From assembly GCA_902764825.1 (NCBI GenBank), contig CACWXL010000001.1, positions 310,001 to 374,000 of the forward strand: 64,000 bases of DNA, given 5' to 3'. Shown one piece after another: positions 34,436 to 43,902 of this stretch (position 1 is its first letter; each line of letters starts with the position of its first letter). The notes below the pieces were generated by a model that saw nothing but the letters and a program-made list of their open reading frames with translations, was not told the DNA's origin and did no database searches. This DNA is from Oscillospiraceae bacterium (GTDB lineage Bacteria > Bacillota > Clostridia > Saccharofermentanales > Saccharofermentanaceae). The position numbers were made by a program, and so were the translations under genes.

Positions 34436-34498
34436 TTACCTCATTTTTCTTCCTGAACGATGCGAACTTCCAGAACTCATAATGAATGTCTTGATCAT
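34436..34498 (-). CDS. 20-residue leader ORF before the LytTR gene
   Basis: The ATG at 34498 is followed by 20 codons and TAA. The peptide is basic and Ser-rich in its second half (MSSGSSHRSGRKMR). Its ribosome site AAGGAGGTGA is a full anti-16S match, 5 nt from the ATG, the strongest in the window. The stop lies 35 nt before the LytTR start. It may be a regulatory leader, a tiny peptide, or a translation entry site. No relatives are known to me. Confidence 0.6.
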   Translation of the reverse strand: MIKTFIMSSGSSHRSGRKMR

Positions 34499-34544
34499 AT
34501 CTGTCACCTCCTTTTTCCTTGTTTGTAGCCAAATACTAGCAAAG

Positions 34545-34570
34545 GCTTTTCGTCTTGTATCGCGAAAAGC
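34545..34570 (-). promoter_or_regulatory. Operator-like dyad upstream of the LytTR unit
   Basis: GCTTTTCG (34545-34552), 10 nt, CGAAAAGC (34563-34570): perfect 8-bp arms one helical turn apart, 47 nt upstream of the leader ORF, about where an activator or repressor of the unit would bind. It lies between this unit and the divergent symporter gene and could serve both. Confidence 0.6.
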
Positions 34571-34670
34571 GGTAAGTGGCGGATTTTCGAAGGTGAAATG
34601 CAAAAACAGCTTGTTGCCATTAATATATCTGTCAGTATAAAATAAACCATTCGTAATCAGGAGAATGTTT

Positions 34671-36245
34671 ATGGACAATTCATTTTGGGACACTTTGGCA
34701 GGCATTAACGACGTTATCAACGAATTCGTCTGGGTAAAGATCGGTATCATACTTCTCATCGGCACCGGAATCCTCATGACGATCTTAACAGGATTTTTCC
34801 AGGTCACTCATTTCGGGCACTGGTGGAAAAAGACCATCGGAAGCCTGTTCGATAAAAAGGTCATCTCCCACACAAAAGAAAAAGCATCCATTTCACAGTT
34901 CCAGGCACTCTGCACTGCTCTGGCAGCCACAGTAGGTGTCGGCAACATTGCAGGCGTATCCGCAGCCATTATGACAGGCGGCCCCGGTGCTGTTTTCTGG
35001 ATGTGGGTCGCAGCATTCTTCGGCATGATGACAAACTATTCCGAAAACATCCTCGGCATCTACTACAGAAGAAAGAATCATGAAGGCGAATGGTCAGGCG
35101 GTGCCATGTACTATCTCCAGGACGGCTTGGGCGGTTATCCGCACATGAAGATCATAGGAAGGATCCTTGCCATCATTTTCGCAGTATGCGCAGCGCTTGC
35201 AGCATTCGGAATCGGAAACATGGGCCAGGTCAACAAGATCGTAATAAACTTCACATCGGCATTTGACATCAAGCCGCTGTCTTCCAAGGTCCTCTATTCT
35301 TCCGGCGACACGGATGTCACTCTCTACATGCTCATCGTCGGAATCGTTCTGATGGTACTCGTAGGATTCGTTGTTTTAGGCGGTCTTAAGAGGATCGCTA
35401 CCGTAGCTGAAACAGTAGTTCCTGTAATGGTAGTCCTTTTCGTTCTGGGAAGCATTATCATCATCATCGCAAACTATAGGGGCATCCTCCCTGCTTTCAA
35501 GGCAATCTTCACCATGGCATTCACAAAGCAGGCTGCCTGGGGCGGCGCTACAGGCGTTGCCTTCAAGACGATAATCACACAGGGATGCAAAAGAGGCGTC
35601 TTTTCAAACGAAGCAGGCCTCGGTTCATCAGTTATGGTGCACAGCAACTCCAACGTCAAAGAACCTGTTAAGCAGGGCCTTTGGGGCATCTTTGAAGTTT
35701 TTGCCGATACGATCATTGTCTGCTCGATGACAGCTCTTACGATCCTTACATCAGGAGTTATCGACCTTACGACAGGAGCTACAGACACAGCTTCTGATGC
35801 TACACTTGTAGCTGAGGCTTTCAATACTATCTTCAAGTTCGGAAACTTCGAATTCGGCAGGATCTTCATTGCCCTTGCAATTCTCGCATTCGCATTCACG
35901 ACTATCCTCGGCTGGTCTCACTACGGCACAAAAGCTGTAGAATACCTGGCAGGAAAGCACGCGCCCGTTATCACAAAGATCTATAAGATATTATTCGTTA
36001 TCATGATCTTGTCGGGCGCCCTCATGACTTCTTCTATCGCATGGGACATCTCTGACACCTTCAACGGCCTCATGATGATCCCCAACCTCATCGGTGTTCT
36101 CGCAATGAGCCCTGTTGTAATGAAGCTCACAAGGAACTACGTTGACAGAAGACTCCACGGAAAAGACGTTGAACCAATGCTCTCATTCGATCCGAAGATC
36201 CAGGAAGAAAACGCCAAGATCATTAAAGAGACTCAGGAAGACTGA
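34671..36245 (+). CDS. Sodium:alanine (AGCS-family) symporter
   Basis: 524 residues with about eleven membrane segments. Family blocks: TGFFQVTHFGHWW, QFQALCTALAATVGVGNIAGV, GGPGAVFWMWVAAFFGMMTNYSEN, GCKRGVFSNEAGLGSS and FAFTTILGWSHYGTKAVEYL. It takes up alanine or glycine with sodium; the precise amino acid is not certain. The start is the ATG at 34671 with AGGAG 7 nt upstream, preferred over an ATG two codons earlier that abuts the ribosome site. Confidence 0.95.
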   Translation: MDNSFWDTLAGINDVINEFVWVKIGIILLIGTGILMTILTGFFQVTHFGHWWKKTIGSLFDKKVISHTKEKASISQFQALCTALAATVGVGNIAGVSAAIMTGGPGAVFWMWVAAFFGMMTNYSENILGIYYRRKNHEGEWSGGAMYYLQDGLGGYPHMKIIGRILAIIFAVCAALAAFGIGNMGQVNKIVINFTSAFDIKPLSSKVLYSSGDTDVTLYMLIVGIVLMVLVGFVVLGGLKRIATVAETVVPVMVVLFVLGSIIIIIANYRGILPAFKAIFTMAFTKQAAWGGATGVAFKTIITQGCKRGVFSNEAGLGSSVMVHSNSNVKEPVKQGLWGIFEVFADTIIVCSMTALTILTSGVIDLTTGATDTASDATLVAEAFNTIFKFGNFEFGRIFIALAILAFAFTTILGWSHYGTKAVEYLAGKHAPVITKIYKILFVIMILSGALMTSSIAWDISDTFNGLMMIPNLIGVLAMSPVVMKLTRNYVDRRLHGKDVEPMLSFDPKIQEENAKIIKETQED

Positions 36246-36272
36246 CAAAGTTACTGCACGTCGGTAACTTTG
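36246..36272. repeat. Inverted repeat after the symporter gene
   Basis: CAAAGTTAC / GTAACTTTG, perfect 9-bp arms with a 9-nt loop, just after the stop codon. It lacks a T-tract, so it is a poor intrinsic terminator on either strand. Confidence 0.6.
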
Positions 36273-36313
36273 CCAGATTATTTATACACAAACATTTCAA
36301 ACTTGTTTTAGCG

Positions 36314-36325
36314 TATAATCTTTTT
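36314..36325 (+). promoter_or_regulatory. -10 element 6 nt from the ATG (leaderless-type promoter)
   Basis: TATAAT (36314-36319), CTTTTT, then ATG at 36326. No ribosome site, no strong -35. Confidence 0.6.
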
Positions 36326-38353
36326 ATGAAGATCTACCGCAGCATAATCTCAGTTATTTCATTTGCCTTATCAATTTATATATTGATATTGAATCTGTTC
36401 TGCACCTGTTTTACGACAGCTGACAGATTCCAGATGAACTACTTCTCGGGTGACATCGTTATCTTCAATCTGATTGCAATAGCGCTTGCATTGACCGGGG
36501 TCATCTTCTGCGACAGGATAAAGATCTCTGAATTTGCAAACAAGCACTTTAAGGTGATAAAAGCCGTGCTTCTCGTGCTTATTGCGGTGATAGGAATGGT
36601 CTTCTCCCTTTCCTGCGGACTCGGCACAACCGCTGACCAGCTTTATGTCCAGGAAGGCGTCGCTGATCTGAGGAACGGCAATACACAGCTCTTTATGCCG
36701 ACAGGATACATGGATATCTATCCGAACCAGTATGGTCTGACACTGCTCTCTTATCTCGCAAGCTTTGCAGTCGGCACATACAATTACACTTTCTTCAGAC
36801 TGGTAAATGTCCTTTTTCTGGTACTGCTCTATAACGAGCTGTCACTGACCGGCAAACAGATAGGACTGGGAAAGACATCTCAGCTCCTTATCTTACTGAC
36901 CGGCATATTCTTCATGCCGTCAACGCTCTATGCACTCTACATCTACGGAAACATTGCTTCCCTCGCACTGTCAGTTATGGCCGTAAGATTTATCGTACAG
37001 GCGTTCGAAAAGAATAAGGCGCTTTACGCAGTACTTTCTCTTATCGCCATGTTCTTTTCATGTGTTATCAAGAGCAACCAGATGATCTTTGCCGTGGGCA
37101 TCGCTATATACTGTCTGTTTAAGTCGATCTCAGTCAAGAAGTACAAGAACCTTATAATTGTTCCGGCAATGTTACTCTGTGTATGGCTGTCTTCATTCAT
37201 ACCGCTTCTTGTAATGCGGAACTTAACAGGTCTCCCTCTTAAAGGAGGAGTCAGCTATGTTTCCTACCTTGCAATGGGCATTCAGGAGAATTACCAGAAC
37301 TATCCCGGCGGATATAACGGTTTTAATGCTGATACTTACGCACAGTTCGGCGGAGATAAGGAAGCGCAGTCGGCATATGCAGCTGAAGTTTATATAAAAG
37401 AACTGACAGCAATGACCGAAGAACCTGCATATTTACTGAATTTCTTTACCAGAAAGCAGCTTCACCAGTGGGCAGACCCCGCATATAAGGCTTATATGTG
37501 CATCCAGACCTGCCCCGAGCACGATACTGCCCTTTGGTTCTACGAATTCATAAGACCGGAACATGCATATCCTGTAATCATCGTCCTGTCATTTTTCCAG
37601 GTCATAGTCTGGGCAGGAGTAGTAATGTCCCTCTGGTTCGTAAAAAGGCATAAGCATCTTGAAGAAGCTCTCATAATGCCCCTTATCTTTACAGGCGGAT
37701 TTATCTTCCACACCTTCTGGGAAGCAAAATCACAGTATGTCTTCTCATACTTCGTTATTCTCTTCCCCATAAGCCTGCTGGGCTTCAGATTATTCAAGGA
37801 ATGGTTTGCCGCAAGAGACAAGACCCCTATCAAGGAGAAGATAAAGAAACTCAATAACACCAGGATCTCCTGGTCATTCTCATTCACATTGGCAGCCGCA
37901 GCAACGGTCCTGGTATTCGGAGAAGTCTTGGGCCTTGCCACAATGCGCACCCAGCTTCCCCAGGACAGGGCTTTATTTAAGGACTACATAAGCAGGACAT
38001 ATGTTGAATCCTGGAACCCTTTAGGCGACGGCACTTATATCCTCACAAACGGTGATACAAAGATCGAATGCGAGCTCATTAACAAAGGCGATAAGACGTT
38101 CATAAAAGAAAAGGAAGGCAACAGATATCTTACTGTAGATAACGGGATCACAAGCTGGCAGGAAAAGAACAACAGCCTTACCCAGTCATTCAAGTTCTAC
38201 ACTGACGGTGACATGCTCGCGATCAGTTTTGATGACGACTACATCTTATGGTTTGCTGACGGCGAGCCTCAGGTAAAATATGTCCTCTACGGAACGCTTA
38301 TGCACACCAATCTCGATGACAGCATGATCTGGCATTATGAGAAGATCGGCTAG
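36326..38353 (+). CDS. Polytopic membrane protein, GT-C glycosyltransferase-like
   Basis: 675 residues. About 13 membrane segments fill residues 1-490. A first external loop includes TTADQLYVQEGVADLRNGN, in the position of the catalytic acidic loop of GT-C enzymes. A final membrane segment at about 515-535 is followed by an external domain of about 130 residues. GT-C proteins transfer sugars from lipid-phosphate donors outside the membrane; the call is by topology and loop pattern only. The start lacks a Shine-Dalgarno. Its stop codon is 1 nt from the stop of the convergent kinase gene. Confidence 0.7.
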   Translation: MKIYRSIISVISFALSIYILILNLFCTCFTTADRFQMNYFSGDIVIFNLIAIALALTGVIFCDRIKISEFANKHFKVIKAVLLVLIAVIGMVFSLSCGLGTTADQLYVQEGVADLRNGNTQLFMPTGYMDIYPNQYGLTLLSYLASFAVGTYNYTFFRLVNVLFLVLLYNELSLTGKQIGLGKTSQLLILLTGIFFMPSTLYALYIYGNIASLALSVMAVRFIVQAFEKNKALYAVLSLIAMFFSCVIKSNQMIFAVGIAIYCLFKSISVKKYKNLIIVPAMLLCVWLSSFIPLLVMRNLTGLPLKGGVSYVSYLAMGIQENYQNYPGGYNGFNADTYAQFGGDKEAQSAYAAEVYIKELTAMTEEPAYLLNFFTRKQLHQWADPAYKAYMCIQTCPEHDTALWFYEFIRPEHAYPVIIVLSFFQVIVWAGVVMSLWFVKRHKHLEEALIMPLIFTGGFIFHTFWEAKSQYVFSYFVILFPISLLGFRLFKEWFAARDKTPIKEKIKKLNNTRISWSFSFTLAAAATVLVFGEVLGLATMRTQLPQDRALFKDYISRTYVESWNPLGDGTYILTNGDTKIECELINKGDKTFIKEKEGNRYLTVDNGITSWQEKNNSLTQSFKFYTDGDMLAISFDDDYILWFADGEPQVKYVLYGTLMHTNLDDSMIWHYEKIG

Positions 38354-38354
38354 A

Positions 38355-39281
38355 TCAGTTCTGCTCTTCAGCTTCCTTCAGATTAAAGCTGACGGTGATC
38401 ATGAGAATGCCGTCCTTAAGATCAGCTTCGATCGTTCCGTTATTCCTTGTTATGAGTTCTTTGGCGATAGAAAACCCGAGACCTGTTGAAGCATGACCTT
38501 CATTTACCGTAAAGTAGCGGTCGAAAAGCTTGGCTGCCGACACAGGCGTAAGGTCCGGTGCGGGATTGCTGAATATTACCTGCCCTTTCGGATCGAGCTT
38601 TACTTTCAGATCGTTGTTGGCATACTTGATCGCATTGCCGATTATGTTCTCGAAAATACGGTTTGCGCTCTTCTTATCGCATAATACAAATACAGGCTCA
38701 TCAGGTATCTCGATATCAGGTTCGATCCCTCTCTTCTTAAAACCGGCATAAAACGAGAGCATGCATTCTTCCAATACTCTGCAGATATCGATAGGCTCGG
38801 AAGCAATATTCTCTGTCTGTACAGGATATCTCTCGGGATCTGTGGAAGTACTGTATTTGAAAAGTTCGTCTGCAAGATCGCTCAAAGAAAGCGTGCGGCT
38901 CTTGATACGCTCAAGATACTGGGCTTTTAAAGCCTCATCTTTCTCATCTGCCATGAGATCGAGATAAGAATTGATCGCCGTCAACGGCGTTCTTATATCG
39001 TGTGAAATACCGGTAACCGCTTCTGCGACCTTTCGGTTGCCGTCTAAGTATTCGTTGCGCTCCCTGTCAAGATTCTTAAGCTCTCTGTTAAGGATCTCAG
39101 CTGTGTGTCTTGCATGATGATCTGAAGTAGTCAGAGTAACAGGGATCTGAGTCTTTCCGCTTACCTGGTCTTCGATATTCTCCGTAAGCTCATCAAAACC
39201 GCGCCTTAAGAAAACGATCTTAATGACCGCAAGGGTAAGTGCTATGGCAAGCAAAACGCAGATAACGATAAGTACCGGCAA
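38355..39281 (-). CDS. Sensor histidine kinase of the permease-array operon
   Basis: 308 residues. A single N-terminal membrane segment (about 3-24) leads straight to a short linker and the HisKA domain. The phospho-acceptor His is near residue 94 (GISHDIRTPLTAINSYLDL). The ATPase domain has FENIIGNAIKYAN (N box) and STGLGFSIAKEL (G box). No extracellular sensor domain exists, so signals may come through the transporter. The start is a TTG at 39281, with AAGGAA about 10 nt upstream; an in-frame stop lies just before. It is the last gene of the operon headed by the response regulator at 46337. Confidence 0.9.
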   Translation of the reverse strand: MPVLIVICVLLAIALTLAVIKIVFLRRGFDELTENIEDQVSGKTQIPVTLTTSDHHARHTAEILNRELKNLDRERNEYLDGNRKVAEAVTGISHDIRTPLTAINSYLDLMADEKDEALKAQYLERIKSRTLSLSDLADELFKYSTSTDPERYPVQTENIASEPIDICRVLEECMLSFYAGFKKRGIEPDIEIPDEPVFVLCDKKSANRIFENIIGNAIKYANNDLKVKLDPKGQVIFSNPAPDLTPVSAAKLFDRYFTVNEGHASTGLGFSIAKELITRNNGTIEADLKDGILMITVSFNLKEAEEQN

Positions 39282-39340
39282 GATATATGACTTCCTTTAT
39301 TAGGATATGGATAATGATAACACAAGAATAACTTAAGTCT

Positions 39341-40495
39341 TCAGCTGGCAACCTCCCGCTTCCTGAATACAGAAACCCCAATGCCTGATGACAATGTAAT
39401 CCAGAACATATTGCATGCGATATTAACCGCAGCAAGGCCGTCACGGCAGATCATGTAGGGAGGAAGCTCGCTTCCTTCATAACTGAATGTAAACTGATAG
39501 ACTGAAGCAGGATTCATAAAGATTGCAAGCTCAAGTGCGCACCTTACAGCCGGATTAAGGTTGCTTTCTGCGAAGATATCGATCTCTTCTCCTTCATAAT
39601 AGATATGCTCCGAGAGATCTGACAGTTCTAAACGCCATAGATATGGCTGTAAATAAATTCCTTCCTCCCGATTCTTTCTGTAAATATTTAAGTACTTATC
39701 GTAGTTTTCGTCCTCAACGATATCCCTGGAATAAATGACAGCTTCAAAAGCCAACGCTGTCGGTGCATTAGTAAACAATAAGCATGGCACCAGGATAAAT
39801 CCTGCAATAAATGCAAGTGCTCTTTTATGACTGACTAATAGGAATGCCAGACAGATCGAAGTAATGCTGAACAGCAACAGCATAGAGCAAGCAAGCAAAG
39901 CAAGCAAGACCGGAAGATATATGGGCGGCTTCCACGCATAATATAAACACCAGCCGGCAAATATCAGGAAGTTTAAAAAGACCATAAACACATCCAGAGC
40001 AAAACAGAACAGAAGCGATGCAAAATAAATCGTTCCTTTACTATGACCGCAGGCAATATAATTCTTTAATGTTCCGTCGCTGAAAAGCTTTCCGAAGAAA
40101 ACCGGAATAAACAAAACCATCAGCACTGCAGGTGCTAAGATCCGTGACCCCATACTGGAGCATATAAATACCATCTCATCATCACACCAAAATAAGTGTT
40201 CATACACATCGGGATCATCTATCGTATTTATAACCGGTTCGCATTCACGCCTGTAAAGATCAGAAGCGCTGACACCTGTATATTCAAAGCGCCGGGAAAC
40301 TATGGTTTCAGAACTGACCGGGCCATTTGAATCACTTACGAAAACGATATAATCATCACGATACGCCGATACTGCTACATTAGCAAAGATGATCTTATCA
40401 ATCACAGCCGATGACCAGATCAAAAGCGCGATCAGGGCCCATATCTCAAAGCCTTTGATCAGCCGGAAGAATAATCCTGTAATGATCTTTTTCAT
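39341..40495 (-). CDS. ABC-2-like permease, paralogue 4 of 4
   Basis: 384 residues. It shares with the next three genes an N-terminus of the type MKKIITGLFFRLIKGFEIWALI and an external loop containing VSASDLYRRECEPV. It also shares a core FFGKLFSDGTLKNYIACGHSKGTIYFASLL (ABC-2 coupling region) and a C-terminus ending VFRKREVAS. About six membrane segments. GAGGG lies about 9 nt before the ATG. It probably pairs with the ATPase at 44751-45668. Confidence 0.82.
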   Translation of the reverse strand: MKKIITGLFFRLIKGFEIWALIALLIWSSAVIDKIIFANVAVSAYRDDYIVFVSDSNGPVSSETIVSRRFEYTGVSASDLYRRECEPVINTIDDPDVYEHLFWCDDEMVFICSSMGSRILAPAVLMVLFIPVFFGKLFSDGTLKNYIACGHSKGTIYFASLLFCFALDVFMVFLNFLIFAGWCLYYAWKPPIYLPVLLALLACSMLLLFSITSICLAFLLVSHKRALAFIAGFILVPCLLFTNAPTALAFEAVIYSRDIVEDENYDKYLNIYRKNREEGIYLQPYLWRLELSDLSEHIYYEGEEIDIFAESNLNPAVRCALELAIFMNPASVYQFTFSYEGSELPPYMICRDGLAAVNIACNMFWITLSSGIGVSVFRKREVAS

Positions 40496-40507
40496 CTGAC
40501 AGATCCC

Positions 40508-41596
40508 TCAGGAAGGCAGTTCGCGCCTTTTAAAGAATGTGATTCCGGTGTACGCGAAAAATACTATCCAGAACACATTGCTTGCTGCATTTATCGCCAT
40601 GAATCCGTCACGTAACAGAAGACAGGCTGGGAGTGTGTTGCTGTTAATGATATATTCAGCAATAAACGGATCAGCATATACAACTGCTAATGCAGAGGCA
40701 CGTTCACCCGGAGTAAGAGAACTTTCCCCATATATCTTAAGGTCCTTATCACCATAATACGTTCTTATGATCAGTTCTGTCGGGTCCAACTTAGAAGAAA
40801 AGACATTACCGCCTTTTTCCTTGACAATCTGAATATATTCATCTTGTGAATCGAAGTCATAACCATAAGATTCATTCACCTTGAAATAACTATATGCACT
40901 GACAGGTATAAACATCAAGATCAGCATAAGGAATCCGGTTACAAGGGATAAGCGCTCACTGTAACTGATGAACAGTGCTGCCAAACAAACAGATGACATA
41001 GTAAACATAATCAAAAGCATTACCAGGATCACCGATAGAGCCACAGGTAAATATATAGGCGGCATCCATCCGGCAAGAACGCAGACTAAAGCAAACGCAA
41101 ACAGTCCTGTAAAATACAAAACGGTATCTACAATACAAGCAAATATCACAGAAGCAATATAAATCATTCCTTTGCTTAATCCACAGGAAATATAATTCTT
41201 TACAGTTTTGTCACTGAACATCCGCCCGAAGAATACAGGAATGAATACCATCATCAGTACTGAAGGAACAATTATGTTCAGACTCAAAGCCACATCAAAT
41301 ACACCAGGCTCTATCGGAGCACAGGTATTAGGGATAGAAAGTCTCTCGTACGATTCATTCGGAACAGGCTCATAACAATACCAGTAGGTGTCATGAGCAC
41401 TTACGCCGAGCTCACTGAACTTGTAGTAATCGTGCTCTTCATAATTATCACTATACTTCTCAGAAAAGAATCCCAACTCATATTCAATAAGCTGATAATT
41501 AATGTATACCGATGCTATCAGCATCAGCGACAAGAGGACCCATATCTCAATGCCCTTAAAAAATCTAAAAAAAAATCCGGAGATTACTTTCTTCAT
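40508..41596 (-). CDS. ABC-2-like permease, paralogue 3 of 4
   Basis: 362 residues. It has the same plan as its neighbours: MKKVISGFFFRFFKGIEIWVLL, loop motif GVSAHDTYWYCYEPVP, core FFGRMFSDKTVKNYISCGLSKGMIYIASVI, end FFKRRELPS. The start is the ATG at 41596 with GAGGGATCC upstream; an earlier in-frame codon would overlap the preceding gene. Its external loop (EYELGFFSEKYSDNYEEHDYY) is more acidic and shorter than in the others. Confidence 0.82.
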   Translation of the reverse strand: MKKVISGFFFRFFKGIEIWVLLSLMLIASVYINYQLIEYELGFFSEKYSDNYEEHDYYKFSELGVSAHDTYWYCYEPVPNESYERLSIPNTCAPIEPGVFDVALSLNIIVPSVLMMVFIPVFFGRMFSDKTVKNYISCGLSKGMIYIASVIFACIVDTVLYFTGLFAFALVCVLAGWMPPIYLPVALSVILVMLLIMFTMSSVCLAALFISYSERLSLVTGFLMLILMFIPVSAYSYFKVNESYGYDFDSQDEYIQIVKEKGGNVFSSKLDPTELIIRTYYGDKDLKIYGESSLTPGERASALAVVYADPFIAEYIINSNTLPACLLLRDGFMAINAASNVFWIVFFAYTGITFFKRRELPS

Positions 41597-41607
41597 AAAC
41601 GGATCCC

Positions 41608-42738
41608 TCAGCAATGGATCTCGCGTTTCCTAAAAACCGCCACTCCCAGACCTGATGACACGATTATCCATATGATATTGACCGCAATAGGTATATATAT
41701 AAGCCCGTCACGGGTCATCAGATAAGGAGAGTATAGGCCTTCAACTCCATGGAGCATTGCCGGATCAGCATAGATCAAAGCAATCATTGAATATTTTAGC
41801 GGAGCAGGAATCGTATCTTTAACGCCAAAATCCAATACGATCTGGTCATCACAATAGAAATCGCTTGTGAATTCACTGAAATCAAATCTTTCTTCCAATT
41901 CGTTCCTTCGGTTTTCCTTCACCAGATTAATATATTCTTCATTATCAATGCTCTGCTGAGCTTCCATCTCAAAACTCCAAAGAGCGCTTGATAAGATTTT
42001 CGAGACCGAAAGATCAAAAGTAAAGAACATCAGAAATCCAATTATAAAAGTCACTGTCTTTTTATTTGTGATGAACAGAGCTGCCAAAGTAAAAGAATTA
42101 ATCGTGATCATCAGGAGAAAAGAGATCAGTGCAGTCGGTATTAATACCGGCAGATATACAGGAGGCTGCCACTTGAGGAGCATACACATTATAACGAAGC
42201 CTGCTAATCTTAACAGGAACAAAACAAGCGAAGTAACAGCCGTCACGATAAAAGATGCGATAAAGATCTTAGCTCTGCTGTAACCGCATGTCAGGAGATT
42301 CTTTATTGTTCCCTGGCTGAACATCCTTCCGAAGAATACCGCAATGAAGATAACCACTATAAGAGAAGGGATTACATGCATATTTCTGATACTGTCAAAA
42401 ATCGCATTCACCTCATCATAAGGATCGATGAATCTGTCAGCGATTTGATCGAACTTATCATGCGGAAGCGGATCCACATGGAATCTGTATACATCGAAAG
42501 CACTTATGCCGGAACCTTTAAAGCTGTACTGGTCGACGTTCTCAGGCGTTATTATAAGTTGGCGGTCTTCAGAGCTGTAGTCTCTGGTCTCGCCAAATGT
42601 TCCGACCGCAATAATGTCTATGTCTCTCAGATTACTAAAATCAAATAAAGCTCCGAGAATAACCACAGCAATGATAATGCACCATATTCCAAAGCCTCTG
42701 AAAAGACTAAAAAACATTCCCGAAAGTATTCTTTTCAT
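41608..42738 (-). CDS. ABC-2-like permease, paralogue 2 of 4
   Basis: 376 residues. MKRILSGMFFSLFRGFGIWCII, loop motif GISAFDVYRFHVDPLPHDKFDQI, core FFGRMFSQGTIKNLLTCGYSRAKIFIASFI, end VFRKREIHC. Predicted membrane topology equals the other three. AGGAAT lies immediately before the ATG, with GGGG further up, so its ribosome site is weaker than most here. 11 nt separate it from the next gene. Confidence 0.82.
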   Translation of the reverse strand: MKRILSGMFFSLFRGFGIWCIIIAVVILGALFDFSNLRDIDIIAVGTFGETRDYSSEDRQLIITPENVDQYSFKGSGISAFDVYRFHVDPLPHDKFDQIADRFIDPYDEVNAIFDSIRNMHVIPSLIVVIFIAVFFGRMFSQGTIKNLLTCGYSRAKIFIASFIVTAVTSLVLFLLRLAGFVIMCMLLKWQPPVYLPVLIPTALISFLLMITINSFTLAALFITNKKTVTFIIGFLMFFTFDLSVSKILSSALWSFEMEAQQSIDNEEYINLVKENRRNELEERFDFSEFTSDFYCDDQIVLDFGVKDTIPAPLKYSMIALIYADPAMLHGVEGLYSPYLMTRDGLIYIPIAVNIIWIIVSSGLGVAVFRKREIHC

Positions 42739-42753
42739 ATTCCTGACCCCATA

Positions 42754-43899
42754 TCAGCAATGTAATTCACGTTTATTAACAACTAAGATCCCCAAACCGT
42801 TGATGCAGCATATCCAGAATATATTACTTGCAATGTTTATGGCCATAAGACCATCGCGGTACATTAAGTACGGCGTAAAACCCATATATACGTTATAATC
42901 CAGGTCAACCAGAAACGGATCAAGATATATCAATGCTATTAAAGGCTTTGTAACTGCGGGAGGAAGGTCATTTTCTTCCTGCCACATATACCTGATCTCT
43001 TCTCCGTTCAAATAGTACTTATCGACAAACTGTGAAAGGTCAAACCTGATCTCCAGACTGCCTCGTCCTTCTTTTTTGAGCTGCTCCAGCACATCCTGAT
43101 CCATTTCGGCAACAGATAAATATTGACCCGTCCAAAGAAGACTGGTGCAGAAAAATGAAACCGGGAAAAACCGTACCACCAGCATTATGAAGCCGGCCAC
43201 AAAAGCTATTGTCTTTTTAGCACCTGCAAACATAACAGACATACAGACAGACGTGATCGTGAACAGGAGCAGTACTGATATTACTGCTGCAGAGATCAAT
43301 ACCGGCAGATATATCGGCGGCTGCCACTTAAGCCAGATGCAGATACCGGCTATTATAAGAAAGCTTGACAGGATCAGGGCAATATCAAGGATTGCCGTCA
43401 TGACCAGTGATGCGAAAAAAATCTTTCCTTTGCTGTAACCACACGCAACGATGTTCTTTATCGTACCGTCAGAAAACAGCCTTCCGAAGAAAACCGGGAT
43501 AAATATGGTCATGAGGACAGCCGGTATAAGAAAAGACCTTTGGATCACCTGGTAGATCTTCTCCATTTCATAGAAAGGAATGTTGCCCATTTCTACATGG
43601 AGTCTGTCATACTCTTCCTGCGGGATATTCTCTACCCGTGTTCTGTAGATATCGAATGCACTAATGCCTGAATTCTTATAGCAGAACTGATCGGCATTAT
43701 CTTTACTGATTACATTCTCGCCTTTACCATAGTCATAAGAATATGTATAACCCGGGATGTGTTTTGCAGACAGATATTCAAGTGTCATCACATCTGTATG
43801 CGTTAAATATATTGCTGCAAATAAAAACAATCCGATCAGGGCCCAGATCTCATATCCCCTGACGAGCCTGAAGAACATTCCTGCAAGTATCTTCTTCAT
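42754..43899 (-). CDS. ABC-2-like permease, paralogue 1 of 4
   Basis: 381 residues. MKKILAGMFFRLVRGYEIWALIG, loop motif GISAFDIYRTRVENIPQEEYDRL, core FFGRLFSDGTIKNIVACGYSKGKIFFASLV, end VVNKRELHC. By eye it is the closest of the four to paralogue 2. AAGGAG lies 12 nt before the ATG, a long spacing. It follows the unlike permease at 43903-44754 by 3 nt. Confidence 0.82.
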   Translation of the reverse strand: MKKILAGMFFRLVRGYEIWALIGLFLFAAIYLTHTDVMTLEYLSAKHIPGYTYSYDYGKGENVISKDNADQFCYKNSGISAFDIYRTRVENIPQEEYDRLHVEMGNIPFYEMEKIYQVIQRSFLIPAVLMTIFIPVFFGRLFSDGTIKNIVACGYSKGKIFFASLVMTAILDIALILSSFLIIAGICIWLKWQPPIYLPVLISAAVISVLLLFTITSVCMSVMFAGAKKTIAFVAGFIMLVVRFFPVSFFCTSLLWTGQYLSVAEMDQDVLEQLKKEGRGSLEIRFDLSQFVDKYYLNGEEIRYMWQEENDLPPAVTKPLIALIYLDPFLVDLDYNVYMGFTPYLMYRDGLMAINIASNIFWICCINGLGILVVNKRELHC

Positions 43900-43902
43900 A
43901 GA

